A stretch of 64,000 nucleotides of DNA from Plutella xylostella (GCF_932276165.1 NC_064004.1:940001-1004000); one strand, 5' to 3'. Positions 1 to 10,580 are shown, counted from the stretch's first letter. Numbers and translations: made by a program. The notes: generated from the letters alone by a model not told the origin.

Positions 1-91
1 ACTAGTATAATATCAATGTATTGAACACCTGTAAGACTTACTCTAGTCTTGTCACACATTACCCCTTACTTTATACTATCGATTTCCTTTC

Positions 92-226
92 AATGTGGCT
101 GTCTGGAAGAGATTACTTTTAGTAATAAGGCCGCCGATTGTACTATTTATTTTCTTTTTATGTTTATGAAACTGTTTCTGTGTGTGTGCAATAAAGAGTA
201 TTTTATCTTTATCTTTAACTTATGGA
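92..226 (+). repeat. LINE 3'-end fragment
   Basis: This stretch holds the text CTGGAAGAGATTACTTTTAG followed by ATAAGGCCGCC, and ends in AATAAAGAGTATTTTATC. A diverged copy of the same text occurs at 18250-18330. I read it as the 3' tail of a non-LTR element. The short open frame across it has no coding features. Confidence 0.45.
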
Positions 227-344
227 TGCAATAAATGATTGAGTATCAAGAGTTCTATTCGTTGGATTCATCACGACCCATCGCGTCCCCACTGCTGGGG
301 CACGGGTATCCTTCTAATGAAGGAAGGGTTTAGTTAGGCCTAGT

Positions 345-712
345 CCACCACGCTGGCCTGTAAGTACCTGTAAGTACCTGCAATTGTGGGGGTGTAAGTA
401 CCTGCAATTGGCTCTCTCGAGTGGAACCTTTGTGCATATCCCCAAGGTCTAAACTGCCTTCCTAAGCTTGTACCATTTCCCACCACGCTGGTCCACTGCG
501 GGTTGGTGGGTTCACAACTTCACATACCTAGATGTGCTAAATCTAGATATAATATAATTATTATGCAGGTTTCCTCATGATGTTTTCCTTCAACGTAAGA
601 CCGATGGTGTACATTGTACTTAGTTAAAAGAACTCATTGGTACATGTCAGCACCGGGATTCAAACCCGCATCACTGGCGTGAGAAGCGGTTCTTATGATT
701 GACAGATGCTTA
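345..712 (-). repeat. tRNA-headed SINE, family B
   Basis: On the minus strand the head (about 640-705) has a B-box-like GGGTTTGAATCCCGG preceded by a degenerate A-box. The body contains the landmarks CCACCAACCCGC, ACCAGCGTGGTGGGAAATGG, CTTGGGGATATGCAC and TTCCACTCGAGAGAGCC. Related copies lie at 10500-10580, 15905-16022, 29232-29392, 52015-52370 and 61919-61976. The distal end (355-400) carries a small repeat of GTAAGTACCTG. Confidence 0.7.
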
Positions 713-782
713 TGCCTGGGGTTTTGGCGAAATAAGTTAATTTATTGCAGTTAGCTGACAAATATATTTATATTATATATTT

Positions 783-985
783 ACTAGCTGTCCCCGCGCG
801 CTTCGCTTCGCCTTAAAAAGTTTTCCCGTGGGAATTCCGGGATAAAAAGTAGCCTATGTTCTTCCCCAGGGTCTAGACCATATGTATACCAAATTTCATT
901 CAAATCCGTTCAGTAGTTTTGGCGTGAAAGAGTAACAGACAGACAGACAGACACAGTTACTTTCGCATTTATAATATTAGTTAGG
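783..985 (+). repeat. Dispersed ~200-bp repeat (Lepidoptera-type, non-coding)
   Basis: The copy starts at CTAGCTGTCCCCGCGCGC, passes through GGGATAAAAAGTAGCCTATG and TCCGTTCAGTAGTTTTGGCG, has a (GACA)n run, and ends in TTTATAATATTAGTTAGGAT. Other copies are at 10208-10404, 12941-13145 and 59335-59531. All four are on the plus strand with the same two ends, so this is a defined non-autonomous element. Its class is not certain; a Helitron-like or SINE-like origin is possible. Confidence 0.7.
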
Positions 986-1009
986 ATAAATAACGCATAT
1001 TTTTATCGG

Positions 1010-1123
1010 GTGTTGCAAAAATGTTGTGGTAAGCCGAGAGGAGGTGACTCAAAGGGTCATTGTTGAAAAATTTAATTTTGAAAATTCATCCTTTTTGGCT
1101 TACTGTGCCACTTTTGTAACACT
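1010..1123. repeat. Fold-back MITE fragment (GTGTTGCAAAA family)
   Basis: The left end GTGTTGCAAAAATG is answered by CACTTTTGTAACAC at the right end. Related ends occur at 12650-12800, 18400-18715, 27175-27250 and, best preserved, at 27841-28034. Confidence 0.5.
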
Positions 1124-1130
1124 TGTCTTA

Positions 1131-1231
1131 TAGCTTGTTTCACGGGGAAAGACATCTGACAGAATCCTTATTACATTCGAATAAGGCTAGTTTTTGTTTG
1201 TATCAGATGACTTTCTCCGTGAAACAAGGTA
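1131..1231. repeat. Palindromic MITE (CTTGTTTCACGGGGAAAG)
   Basis: The left arm CTTGTTTCACGGGGAAAGAC pairs with the right arm GACTTTCTCCGTGAAACAAG. A second copy with the same arms and centre lies at 25613-25712. There is no coding potential. Confidence 0.75.
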
Positions 1232-1904
1232 TATATATAGTTAGTAATTAGTATTAGGTATGGGCAATTTATAGACAACAATAAAACATTAAGTATAATG
1301 TATTCAACAAATTCTGTTTTATTAAATCACCTGAAGTAACTCATAAATATTCTTAATAAGTTACTTTACAATAATAATATAAGCTAGGAACAACAGGTAG
1401 GTACCCAGAACATAACATTTCAAGGCTCAGATTAACAATATACGAACCAGATGGTGCGTCACAAAACAAAAATCTGCCCGCATTTTGTTACTGTCAAACT
1501 TGTAAATTCAACCTAATGACAACCATTGTACAGTGAAACTATAAAGTCCTGAAATTAAATGAGGGCACTGCTATCTTTCATGTAGCAACCCTATATAGCG
1601 AAACATAACTGACTTTGATACTTGAAATTTTGCCTGTGAACTTCCTACCTATTTATGTATTTTAAAAACAACTTAACATCAACAAAAAAGCTCTTATACA
1701 AGCTAGAAGGTGTTAATATGAAGGCTAATAGTGAAACCAATAAATATTTATTTAGAAAACGTTATTACAACTGTATAAAAAAACTAGATCTGTTGACGAA
1801 GGGCACACATAGTAAAGACATCAATTTCTCTTTTTGGACGGCCAGTTTTGTTTCTTCCAGGAGTTAGGAATATTCCATATTTTGCCCTCTTTGGCACGCT
1901 GGTC

Positions 1905-2190
1905 CGATTTTTTTTTTTTATGCAGCCTGTGTCGTTTCCCACTGCTGGGCAAAGGCCTCCTTATAAACTGACCACCGTTCCCGATCATGTGCTTCCTTCG
2001 GCCATTGAGGCAAAAACCTGTCGAGGTCGTCCCGCCATCTCCGCCTGGGTCTTCCGCGTCGCCGACGTCCATCACTGGGCACCCACTTGGTGACAATTCT
2101 GGCCCACCGGTCCGGGTGCATGCGACAGACGTGGCCTGCCCAAGCCCACTTCAGCTTCGCAGTCTGTGCGCCCACATCAGCTGGTCCGAT
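1905..2190 (-). mobile_element. RTE-type LINE 3' fragment
   Basis: The minus-strand translation contains KLKWAWAGHVCRMHPDRWAR, RRRRGRPRRRWRDDLD and ERWSVYKEAFAQQW. These are the conserved C-terminal signatures of RTE-type reverse transcriptase proteins. Its 3' end points to the T-rich run at about 1908-1920. It is 5'-truncated and nested in the TA-flanked transposon. Confidence 0.8.
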
Positions 2191-2317
2191 ATGAAACCAG
2201 ATGAAACCTACAATCAGTGGTATGTAAACAATGTTCGACTTGGGCTCTAAACCTAGGTTTATCGATAAATGAAGCGATGGTACTAATAAAAAATTAGTTA
2301 TTACAATTTGTACAATG

Positions 2318-2542
2318 CTACATACCCGTCATAGACGCTGTACGAGCGTAAACATCCTCCAAATTCGAAAAAATGTGTCCAGCTTGATGTTCCGCTAAAC
2401 ATTGTATTAAAAATCGATAAATAACTTCACTAGCTTGACTACGAATATTTTTCTTCATCTTCCTAATTGCAACCAAGCGTAAATTGTTGCTTTTATCTAG
2501 ATTATCCTTATAATTAATAAGAAAATTCAAAAAAACAGCCAA
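2318..2542 (-). pseudogene. N-terminal remnant of a DDE-type transposase
   Basis: This 74-residue frame contains IRSQASEVIYRFLIQCLAEH followed by YARTASMTGM. It resembles the start (SQAREIV...ERTA..TG) of DDE-endonuclease proteins that I know are common in lepidopteran and aphid genomes. The frame stops before any catalytic residues. It lies between matching TIRs at 1531 and 2656, which supports a transposase origin. The match is from memory and short, so confidence is moderate. Confidence 0.5.
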
Positions 2543-2656
2543 CCGCCTATTGACATAAACAATTGTTATGACTTTTATGTTTCTTTTCTAATGGTGCCAG
2601 GCTCCTGAAAATTTTAGTTCCTCAAACATTAATTTCAGGACTTTATAGTTTCACTG

Positions 2657-3468
2657 TACCAATGTATATAATCACATGATGAGCTCAGAGTTAAAAGTCG
2701 GGTGTTATTTGTCGAGACGTATTTTTGCACTGTCACTCCATCTATCGTTAGTATTAAAATATCGTTGGCTTTGCCAGTCAATTAAATAAAAAATATTTAA
2801 TAACAAATAATATTGGAAGATATTTTAATATTGCCACATTAAATAACGTAGAATAATATGTTTATTTTACAAAGTTGATGACTGTTAAAAGATTGAGATA
2901 AGTAAACAAGTAGACCTATATAAATATTTTAATTTTTTGAATTGTATTTTAAAGCACTCATTAATTTGGTTTGGAATGGCTCGCTATCATAACCAATAAC
3001 GATTTCCAATTCTATACTTTAATCAATAATTATGTATTTGTAAAAGTATAAGAAATTGAAATACTGTATCAACACTAAACGATTTCACAACACAATTTAT
3101 TTGTAAAAAACATTATTCCACCAAAAAGTTTTGCAAGCAGTTAACCAGTCTTCCAAACAACATAACTTAATATACTTTGAACTACTTACGTACTAGAGTA
3201 AAAGTATTTATTATTGCACATGTTTAATTGTTTATGTCTTATTTCCAGTTGCAGAAAGAAACTTCAAGCTAATGTTTACATTAAATCTATACCTGTTTCT
3301 TTCTACCCGTATACTGTGAAAGCAAGGCAGCAATACATTTAAGGTCGACATTAGCTTAAAGTTTCTTTGTGCAACTCAGTGTTATTGACATAATATAAAA
3401 ATCTACCTATAGTTAATAATAAACTTAACGGTTTGTTATACCACTTTTGACCAGCTGCAGTTATACCG
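2657..3468. other. AT-rich interval without recognisable gene
   Basis: There are no open frames of note and no recognised repeat ends. It may contain distal 3' untranslated sequence of gene A on the minus strand, but no clear polyadenylation site decides this. Confidence 0.4.
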
Positions 3469-3755
3469 CCTTATTCATAAAAAAACTTACCGGACGCTTT
3501 AGCTATTGAACTGTTTTGTCACTCTCTACCAAAGAACAAATTGTTCTCTGTCAGAGAGCGACATCATCATCATCAGCCAATAATCATCCACTGCTGAACA
3601 TAGGCCTCTCCCAAGGAGCGCCACAACACTCGGTCCTCGGCCTTCCTCATCCAGCCACTACCCGCCACCCGCCTAAGGTCGTCAGTCCAGCGGGCAGAGA
3701 GTGACAGAACAGTTCAATAGCTAAAGCGTCCAGTAACTTTTTTATGAATAAGGGG
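3469..3755. mobile_element. Fold-back MITE split by an RTE tail
   Basis: The left arm (3469-3560) runs from CCTTATTCATAAAAAAAC to TCTGTCAGAGAGCGAC. The right arm (3697-3755) runs from AGAGAGTGACAGAACAG to TTTTTTATGAATAAGG. The uninterrupted copy at 62981-63122 shows that the two arms normally adjoin, so the piece between is an insertion. Confidence 0.8.
3560..3699 (-). mobile_element. RTE-type LINE tail inserted in a fold-back element
   Basis: On the minus strand this reads as the extreme 3' end of an RTE LINE: the codons for the end of the protein, then a (GAT)n tail, seen on the plus strand as ATCATCATCATC. The same tail occurs at 42033-42118 and at 53555-53818 (plus). The flanks AGAGAGCGAC and AGAGAGTGAC look like an imperfect target duplication. 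Confidence 0.75.
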
Positions 3756-3825
3756 GTTAGTCTGTAGGATTCAAAAGACAATAAAAACTCTCTACGCGTT
3801 TAAAAAAAACAATTATCTCACCTTC

Positions 3826-6800
3826 CTACATAACATCTTGTTGGACTACAATAGAATTATGACCATTGTCTATTCTAACCCCATTTTCGAATTCGGCCAA
3901 CGCTAGCCCATGATTTGACAACATATGACTCTTCAAGCTACACTTCTGCACAAAAGCACAACCGCACACACCACACTTGAACCTACGGTCGTTACTGTGA
4001 ATTCGCATGTGCTCTCTAAGCGTCTTCTTCCTCGCATAAGCTTTCGTGCAAACATTGCACTGGTATATCCTCTCCCCTTTATGCTTTATCATGTGCTCTT
4101 CTAGACATCTCTTCCAAAAGAATGTATGCCCGCATTCATTGCACACGTGGTTGCGTTCCATTAGGTGCACCTTTTTTATGTGACTGGTAAGTTTGGATTT
4201 CATGAGGAATACTCTTTCGCAGATATTGCAGTTGTAGTTGGCAGCGTTCTTGTTATGTTCGGTAAGCATGTGCCTGTTTCTTTGGTAGTAATTCGCGAAT
4301 GTCTCATCGCATTGCGGGCACTTAGTGTTATATCTTCTTGTGTTTTTCTCGTGAACAAACTTCTCGTGACAGCGAAGTTTTAACTTTGTCGTGAACACTT
4401 TCTCACAAAACGAGCACTTAAAACTACCAGTCTCATGTATACGCACATGGTTTTTTAAACGTAGTTGGTTTATAAATCCTAAATCGCACACATCACATAT
4501 GTAGTTCCGGTAATGGCCGTTCATGTGCTGCAACAGCATTTTGAACGTTTCAAAAGTAGAATTGCACAACGCACAGTCCAACCTCTCATTATCCTTTAAC
4601 TTGAACTCTAGAACGTAATCTTTGACGTCCATGTGAAACGCGACGTTATGTTGTTTGGCCAAATGAGCTTTTAGGTTGGCGATCACGTCGAATTTTTCTT
4701 CGCAAACATTGCACTTGAGGTCGGAAATCTCCATTTTGATGCCAAGATCGTTTGAGTGTCTTTGGTGATAGTCTATTTTGTGTTTCGCGTGTTCAGCAGA
4801 CGTATGTAGCCTCAGGCTATGTAAGTCGGGTTGTGTATTCTTGCAATACGCACATATGTATCCCTGTAGTGTTTTGTTTGAGAATGGCAGTGCATTGGAG
4901 TACTTTATGAGGTTCTCTGTGTTATGGAAGTGTTTTCTCATTTCAGTGGCGAAGCTCGCTGTCAGCAGAGAGGGTTTAATTGTAACTAGTTTGAGAGGCT
5001 TCTGGCTTTTTTGGTTCTCTGTAATGTTAAATATCGTCAATTAACATACGTATGTTAAATACGTGTAGTGTGTATTGTGTATTACAGTGAAATTACAAGG
5101 TTTAATTTAATATTTTCAACAGTGAGCTTTTATATCACAAGTTTTCAAGCAGATATATCACCATCCTACTGACACTGCACTTACTAACAGCTTTTCCTTA
5201 CTTATTTATTAATCCATAAGCACTCTGGTGTCTGCATACAAAATAAAAAATTATAGTTACAAATAAGTACACTTGTCCAAAATTAATAATGCACATGCAG
5301 ATCTTCAAACCCGAATCATTAAATCGTAAGAGCCTTAAAAAAACACTTGCATTTTGCACCTTGTTCTAAAGGAATAGGAGTCAATATCATGTGTCACATA
5401 ATCGAAAACAACTGATCTGTCAATGATTTCTATGCGCATTATCAATTTTGGAGCACTGTAGGTAAGTTATACAAAGGCGGGCTTATTGCCTTTGATTGGT
5501 GGAGAACTAACTTTAGTGCCATTTTCTTCATTGACATTTGACATTATCAGGGATTGATTTATAAATTAAACGTCATCTCAAAATAAAATTCATGACAGAT
5601 GTGTCAAAAGTTAACCACTACTCCCTGGTTATGCTCTAACCGAGAATGGAGAAATTGGCACTTATTAACCTTTCTTAATTTTCAGTAGAAAAACTAACAC
5701 ACACACACGCACTCACGCCTTGTACTAATGTACTCCCTTGCGGGGTAGGCAGAGGTGCATTGCTGCACCCACTTTTCGCCAGAGTGTTATGTTAGTCCCA
5801 ATGCCTAATGGGGCGGGCCTATTGCCATTTTACGGGCACATCCAAGACCCGAGAACAAATATCTGTGTTTAAACAAATATTTGCCCCAGCCGGGAATCGA
5901 ACCCGGGACCATCGGCTCAGTAGTCAGGGTCACTAACCACTACGCCGTTCGGTCGTCTAAGTCGAAAAACTAACTTACCACTCTTACTTTTCTTGGCCAC
6001 TTTTTTAACAACGACATCCTTGTTGAACTTGTGCTTCAAGTTGATCTGTTCGATGGCGAGCAGCGCCAGGTTCTTATCGTCTTCATCATCATCGTTGTAC
6101 TCCTCTTTTAGATCTGAAATACTATGATTATAAGTAACCATATTGCAGTATAACCTGACCTGATGTTAAAAACCTCTGACATTCAACAAAGAAAAGCTGT
6201 TCATCATTGCGAACTACCACAGACTGATACACAGATACATTAAACTTATAACACCCCTCTATTTCCGTGGGAATAAAAAACTGTTTTGTTTTTGATACCA
6301 TTTAAAATTAAGTTAAGCTTACCAAGAAACATATTGTCCATGTCATTATCCAGGTCAATCACTTCTTGCTTCACTTTAACATCAATTTTATCTGGAAAGT
6401 TAAAATAAATCATTCATCAGTATTCATTCTTATTTGGCACAAAAGGTTGACCATCATTGTGTGTCTTTTTAATTAAAATACTATTAAGCTAATAAACTAC
6501 GGGCAAAATAAATGGTTTAATTACGAAATAAATCATTTTTGCTTGTAAGTATTTCATTTGTATAACTAAGTTTTTAAATTAATTCAAATAAAAAGACACT
6601 CAAAGACTGCACAAAATCTATAACAAGTAAGAAACAATAGATTATAAGTATATATTATAATTTGTGCAAATAAAATCCTACTTAATATTATGAAGGCGAA
6701 AGTTTGTGAGTATGTGTGTGTGTGTTTGTTACTTCTTCACATCAAATTTTACTGAAATTTCATATGGATTTAGCTGACACCCTAGATATGCACATAGGCT

Positions 6801-7714
6801 AGGCTTTTTATTGCAGAATTCCCATGCAAATACTTTTTATGGTGAAGCAATGGGCTATGTCCGAAAAAATTCAACAACGCTCATAATTTTTCTTATGATA
6901 GGAATTACTAATGAATAGAAAATACCTTTCTGAGATTTTTTTAGGATGGTTATTCCTATCATCAGAAAAATTATGAGAGTTTTTGTTTTTTTTCAGACAT
7001 ATCTCGTGGGAATAGCTAGTTAAGAAATAATAATTATTAAAATGAAGTAGGAAGGAGTATTGTGCAGATGTATTTTACACGATCTGTTTTGCGGTTTTTA
7101 CTTACATTTCTTTTCCTCATCAATAAGCATTTTCAAAAATGCCTTTTCCGACTTCAGAACCTGTTGCTTAAATCCAAGACATTCTCTTAACTTTTGTATG
7201 CAGGAGTCACAGATACCGGATTTGATGGTAACATTTTCTGAGAGCTGAAAATCATTTTGATAGTAAAATTATTACTATGCTACTTTTGGGAAGAATAGGG
7301 TGAGGCCTTTTTAATGGATATCGGCAGATGCTTAAAGAGTTGTGGTCTACGATATTTAATAAAACAACGATGACTATCATTTAAGGTTCGTATAACCTGG
7401 TTGTAATGTATAAAAACTTAGGTAAGTGATTTATTTAAAAAAATATGTAAGTAATCTTTTAATGAAACGAAATCAGTCTCCTCTTAAACATTATTAAAGC
7501 TATACCGGTGCGTAGACATGAGAATTCATATTATTGTATTGAAAGTAGATAGGTATCTTACCATAATATCAAAACACTTTTTGAGCATTGCCGAGTAGAC
7601 TTCCTTAGTATCTATGCAATCGTACGGGGTGTCTAAATCTTTGCACGCCTCTTCTGATAGGCAACATCTACAAATTGACTTTGCCCCCATTGGATTTCTT
7701 GTTTTCCTTTCCAT
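3826..7714 (-). CDS. Gene A: ZAD-C2H2 zinc-finger protein, five exons
   Basis: A probable nuclear DNA-binding protein. The exons are 7562-7714, 7106-7244, 6323-6391, 5979-6113 and 3826-5018; all junctions are GT-AG and keep frame, giving 562 residues. Exons 1 and 2 encode a ZAD: zinc ligands CRCC near residues 15-18 and CDSC near 63-66. The linker exons are acidic then basic (KVKQEVIDLDNDMD; NDDDEDD; VVKKVAKKSKSGK). The last exon has ten C2H2 fingers, the final one with the FVQK..SL..HM signature shared by B-E. The start at 7714 follows AAA and precedes GG; an upstream in-frame ATG at 7762 lies outside the ZAD and is less likely. In flies ZAD dimerises and the fingers bind DNA; the targets here are unknown. 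Its finger exon is closest in this window to that of gene F. Confidence 0.88.
5514..5662. repeat. MITE (GTGCCAATTTCTCCAT ends)
   Basis: In intron 4 of gene A. The ends are TAGTGCCATTTTCTTCAT and ATGGAGAAATTGGCAC, with the inner landmark GTTAACCACTA. Copies of the same family lie at 14979-15126 and 22551-22699 in the other orientation. Confidence 0.7.
5701..5958 (-). repeat. tRNA-headed SINE, family A
   Basis: On the minus strand the head reads GACCGAACGGCGTAGTGGTT, then GGTCCCGGGTTCGATTCCC, an A-box and B-box pair, followed by GGCTGGGGCAAATATTTG. The body ends with TTGTACTAATGTACTCC and a (GT)n-rich tail. The head end lies about 20 bp inside the intron from the donor of gene A exon 4. Other copies: 11578, 17937, 19460, 21826, 42505, 51784 and 52665. 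Confidence 0.85.
6461..6599. repeat. MITE (GTGTCTTTTTAAT ends)
   Basis: In intron 2 of gene A. The ends GTGTCTTTTTAATTAAAA and AATAAAAAGACAC are inverted repeats; a homologous copy sits at 20869-20995 in gene D. Confidence 0.6.
6686..6985. repeat. Dispersed repeat with an internal hairpin
   Basis: The part 6692-6850 starts TATGAAGGCGAAAGTTTGTG and looks like a dispersed non-coding repeat. Inside or beside it, CTCATAATTTTTCTTATGAT (6880-6899) pairs with ATCATCAGAAAAATTATGAG (6959-6978), a fold-back unit. Confidence 0.5.
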
Positions 7715-7876
7715 TTTACATAAAAATACGAGAAAAGGTCCGTAGGGTAACCAATACTGCAATGTGTCAGCTGTCAGTCATCCACAGAACAGAATCTTGA
7801 CTTACTGAAATTACTCTGTGGCCACTCGCCGATCTGTGAATTTACACGTACTTACCTACCGTTCAGAATAAGAATA

Positions 7877-8057
7877 AAGGTGCCGACACATCATCGAACG
7901 CGGCTTAAAGGTATAGATCTAGTACAAACTATCGGACGTAAATCGCGGACGTAACCTTGGGCTGACCTTCAGCTTTCAGACGTCCAAGATCGATCTGGCA
8001 TGAACCGTCCCAAAAGACCGTGCACGTCAGCCGCGTCTGATGATGTGTCCGCACCTT
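7877..8057. repeat. MITE (AAGGTGCSGACACATCATC ends)
   Basis: AAGGTGCCGACACATCATC at the left pairs with GATGATGTGTCCGCACCTT at the right. It lies about 165 bp upstream of the gene A start and could carry promoter sequence. Related ends (AAAGGCGCCGACACACTAGC) appear at 29983 and 57690-57730. Confidence 0.65.
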
Positions 8058-8610
8058 AAGTTCAACCTTCGTATGGGTGGACTGCGAATATTTAAAAATG
8101 AAACGCTAGGTATTTTAATCAGTAACAATTTTAATGAGGTTCTTTAAGATATTTCTTCATCAGAAATCATAAACATCACTCCAAATTTTTGTTAGTGTCT
8201 CCTCCGGCTTCCGTAGGCTATTTCTGCCTACATTTATTTGGACATGGACATTATGTAAAATATTTAGCGTAGCTATTAATCACAAACTAACAGAAACTTT
8301 TATTCCTATTAAAAAAAAAAAACATGAAACTATAAGAGCTAGATCCAAGAGCCCACTCCATCCTTTCAAAAAACGAGTTTGCTAAAGTTGGCTTCCAGTT
8401 CTAAAATCAAACATTAAGAACAGTCGAGCTATGTATAAAGCCCGGACAATAAAGAGTGTGATTTTGCTAAGACTTTTTATCATTGTCAGTTATTTACTTA
8501 CTTTTACATATAACATTTAGTTTAAAAATAAAGTACCCATTGATAATGGCTTTTTAACGGATTTGTCCTTTAATAAATATGATAGATCGATTAAATACGG
8601 TCTTTAACAA
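8058..8610. other. AT-rich interval, possible 3' UTR of finger exon B
   Basis: No gene or named repeat is seen. Finger exon B ends at 8611 on the minus strand, so part of this may be its untranslated region. No convincing polyadenylation signal was found close to the stop. Confidence 0.35.
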
Positions 8611-9416
8611 TTAGTTAGAGTCCACTTCTGTTTTCAGGACTTCCGTTTTCAGTTTTACTGTATCTGGATGATATTTCTTCAGATGATTCTTAAGACTGAT
8701 CCTCTGAACAAAAGCCTTTCCGCAAACACGACACACCATCGTCTTTATCCCTAAATGACTTCGCAGATGCGATATAATCGTTTTCTTTGTCGCAAAAGCT
8801 TTCTTACAGATATCACACTCAAAGTTTCTAACTTTCGTATGTTTCACCATATGACTTCGCAAATTGGTCTCACAGTAGAACTGTAGGCCGCACACTTGGC
8901 AAGTGACAGCTAAAACTTTTAAATGCACTCGATCGGTGTGTGCCTTGAGACAGGATTGTTTTCTGGTTTCATAATTACACATTTTACATTTGTGCTTGGG
9001 CTTTTTGAGATGCTCGTCGTAGCGGTGATTGATCAGATCTACGTGCCGCGGGAATGTTAGGTCGCACGGCTCACATCGGATTCCGCCGGGCGGGTGTATC
9101 CTACGAAGATGGTTAGACAATTGATGTCGCAATTCGAACATTTTCGAGCAAACATTGCACCTGTATGGCCCTTTCTCCTCATCGTTTTGCTGTGCACCGT
9201 CGCTAGGTTCTTCATGACATTTTTTCATGTGTTTTACTCTATCATCGTAAGTGTCGTACCGTTGCTTGCATTTCCTACACTGGTGCACGCGGTCAAAGTG
9301 AGCTCTGAATTGTTTATGGGTTTTGATTTTCTTTTCGCATCGTTTGCACTGTCGCGTGAACTCTGTCTCCAGTACGGTGTATTCTCCAATGAGATCGTCC
9401 GGAAATCTTGTTGTAC
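8611..9416 (-). CDS. Finger exon B: eight C2H2 fingers, no own ZAD
   Basis: The exon starts after an acceptor TTTAAAG at 9417-9420 in phase 1 and runs to a stop at 8611, about 268 residues. It encodes eight C2H2 fingers from QCKRCEKK to CRVCGKAFVQRISLKNH, then a short tail HPDTVKLKTEV. It pairs closely with exon C: same finger count, and the same lead-in (GTTRFPDD..YTVLE against GTSDHNLP..YTVLD). The only coding exon found upstream before exon C is the linker at 10088-10150; there is no ZAD. It could be an alternative last exon of gene D, whose exons also end in phase 1 with G, or the surviving 3' part of a broken gene. The frame is fully open, so loss of function would have to be recent. In-frame ATGs at 9462 and 9440 lie before the acceptor. 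Confidence 0.75.
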
Positions 9417-9589
9417 CTTTAAATAAAAGAAACATCCGGTTTAGTTTAGTGCTTTCAAACATTGGAATAGTTATGTATTATTATTAGATGATATAGGTAT
9501 ATAATCTACTAGCAGTACCTACTGTAATGCCCGAAGGGGTAGTCAGAGGTGGCTCACAAGCGAGCAACCCATTTTTCACAGCACATTTA

Positions 9590-9995
9590 GCGTCAATTCA
9601 CACGTACCACAACCACACCACATCGCAGCGACATAATGTGGTCAAGCTGTGGTTACGTGTGAATTGTGTGACAGCGGTTTTTTGCAGTTGCGTTGTGGCA
9701 GCGACAAAATATCGATGTGGTTGCGTTGTCGCTGTCATTGCGATGTGGTAACCACGTCGTCGTGTGCAGTTTTATACGGAGAACAGGTTGCCGCGGTGCC
9801 GCCGCCGCGTGGCGGCGTTCCGTTGCGATGTGGTTGCGTTGTGGTTGCGATGTGGTCGTATTACACAGGTGGTCGATAACAACGGCAAAATGTGGCACGT
9901 GTGAATTGGATTATTCATTGTCAATACAAAATATACGCCCGACCACACCGCGTGGTTGTGGCTGTGGTGTGGTTGTGGTACGTCTGAATTGACCC
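9590..9995. mobile_element. PIF/Harbinger-like MITE with TGTGGTTGCG repeats
   Basis: The left end GCGTCAATTCACACGTACC and the inverted right end GGGTCAATTCAGACGTACC match over about 30 bp. They are flanked by TTA on both sides (9587-9589 and 9996-9998), the 3-bp target of PIF/Harbinger elements. The inside is strongly G/T-biased on the plus strand, with repeated units such as CGATGTGGTTGCG. It lies between the linker exon and finger exon B. Several open frames cross it but are products of the repeat. Confidence 0.8.
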
Positions 9996-10087
9996 TTACA
10001 CTCACGTGATAGGTTGCGAACCATATCGCCGTTTTTGGAATAAGTACAATGCACTTAGGATACACATCTAACACATTAATAACTTAC

Positions 10088-10150
10088 CATAGTTTAAATC
10101 TATTTCATCTTGGACTTCTTTTTTCACAGTGGTTAGCGTGGGGACACTAA
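10088..10150 (-). CDS. Duplicate linker exon, copy of gene D exon 3
   Basis: This 63-nt exon is bounded by TTTTTCAG and GTAAGTT. It encodes V-SVPTLTTVKKEVQDEIDLNY-G, phase 1 at both ends. It differs from gene D exon 3 (22387-22449) at only four or so bases. The flanking intron sequence also matches (TATCTAAATCAATATTT), so it is a segmental copy, not convergence. Its donor phase fits exon B at 9416. No ZAD exon precedes it within 5 kb. Confidence 0.75.
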
Positions 10151-10207
10151 CTGAAAAATGAAAATATTGATTTAGATATAACAATACTTCCTGGAAATTA
10201 TAATAAT

Positions 10208-10404
10208 ACTAGCTGTTCCCGCGAGCTTCACTTCACCTTAAAAAAATCCCGTGGGAATTCCGGGATAAAAAGTAGCCTATGTTATCTCAGGGTCTAGACC
10301 ATTTATGTATACCAAATTTAATTCAAATCCGTTCAGTAGTTTTGGCGTGAAAGAGACAGACAGACATACACAGTTACTTTCGCATTTATAATATTATTTA
10401 GGAT
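10208..10404 (+). repeat. Dispersed ~200-bp repeat
   Basis: Same family as 783-985: it starts CTAGCTGTTCCCGCGAGC and ends TTTATAATATTATTTAGGAT. Confidence 0.7.
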
Positions 10405-10499
10405 TATTGGAGCAACAGAGCGCCTACCTCAGCTATTGCTACACCCAGGCTTGCTGCTCCAGTTTACTCGGGAGCTAGGCTGGCTGAGCTGAAGTTAAG

Positions 10500-10580
10500 G
10501 GGATATGTACAAAGGTTCCACTCGAGAGAGCCACGCACAGGAACTTTGCTCCCTCTCAGAATCGAATAGAGAATAAGTAG
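10500..10580 (+). repeat. SINE family B fragment
   Basis: The landmark GGTTCCACTCGAGAGAGCCA is followed by GGAACTTTGCTCCCTCTCAG. Only the distal part of the element is present. Confidence 0.55.

Larger units (their letters stand above)
1531..2656 (-). mobile_element. Decayed TA-flanked TIR transposon (Tc1/mariner-IS630-like)
   Basis: Both ends carry a long inverted repeat that begins CAGTGAAACTATAAAGTCCT, with about 28 bp matching at 1531-1558 and 2629-2656. Each end is flanked by TA (1529-1530 and 2657-2658), the target duplication of the IS630/Tc1/mariner group. A short open frame at 2318-2542 on the minus strand looks like the start of a DDE transposase. An RTE LINE fragment (1905-2190) has landed inside. 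The element cannot encode a full transposase and is dead as an autonomous unit. Confidence 0.75.

Noticed and set aside
1655..1867. 70-residue plus-strand frame
   Set aside because: It lies inside the decayed TA-flanked transposon and has low-complexity Lys/Asn content with no family resemblance.
4165..5044. Plus-strand frames of 72 and 88 residues
   Set aside because: They are antisense to the finger exon of gene A.
9527..10074. Overlapping frames of 74-100 residues on both strands
   Set aside because: They coincide with the G/T-repeat MITE at 9590-9995 and are rich in repeated Cys/Val/Gly or His/Thr phrases.
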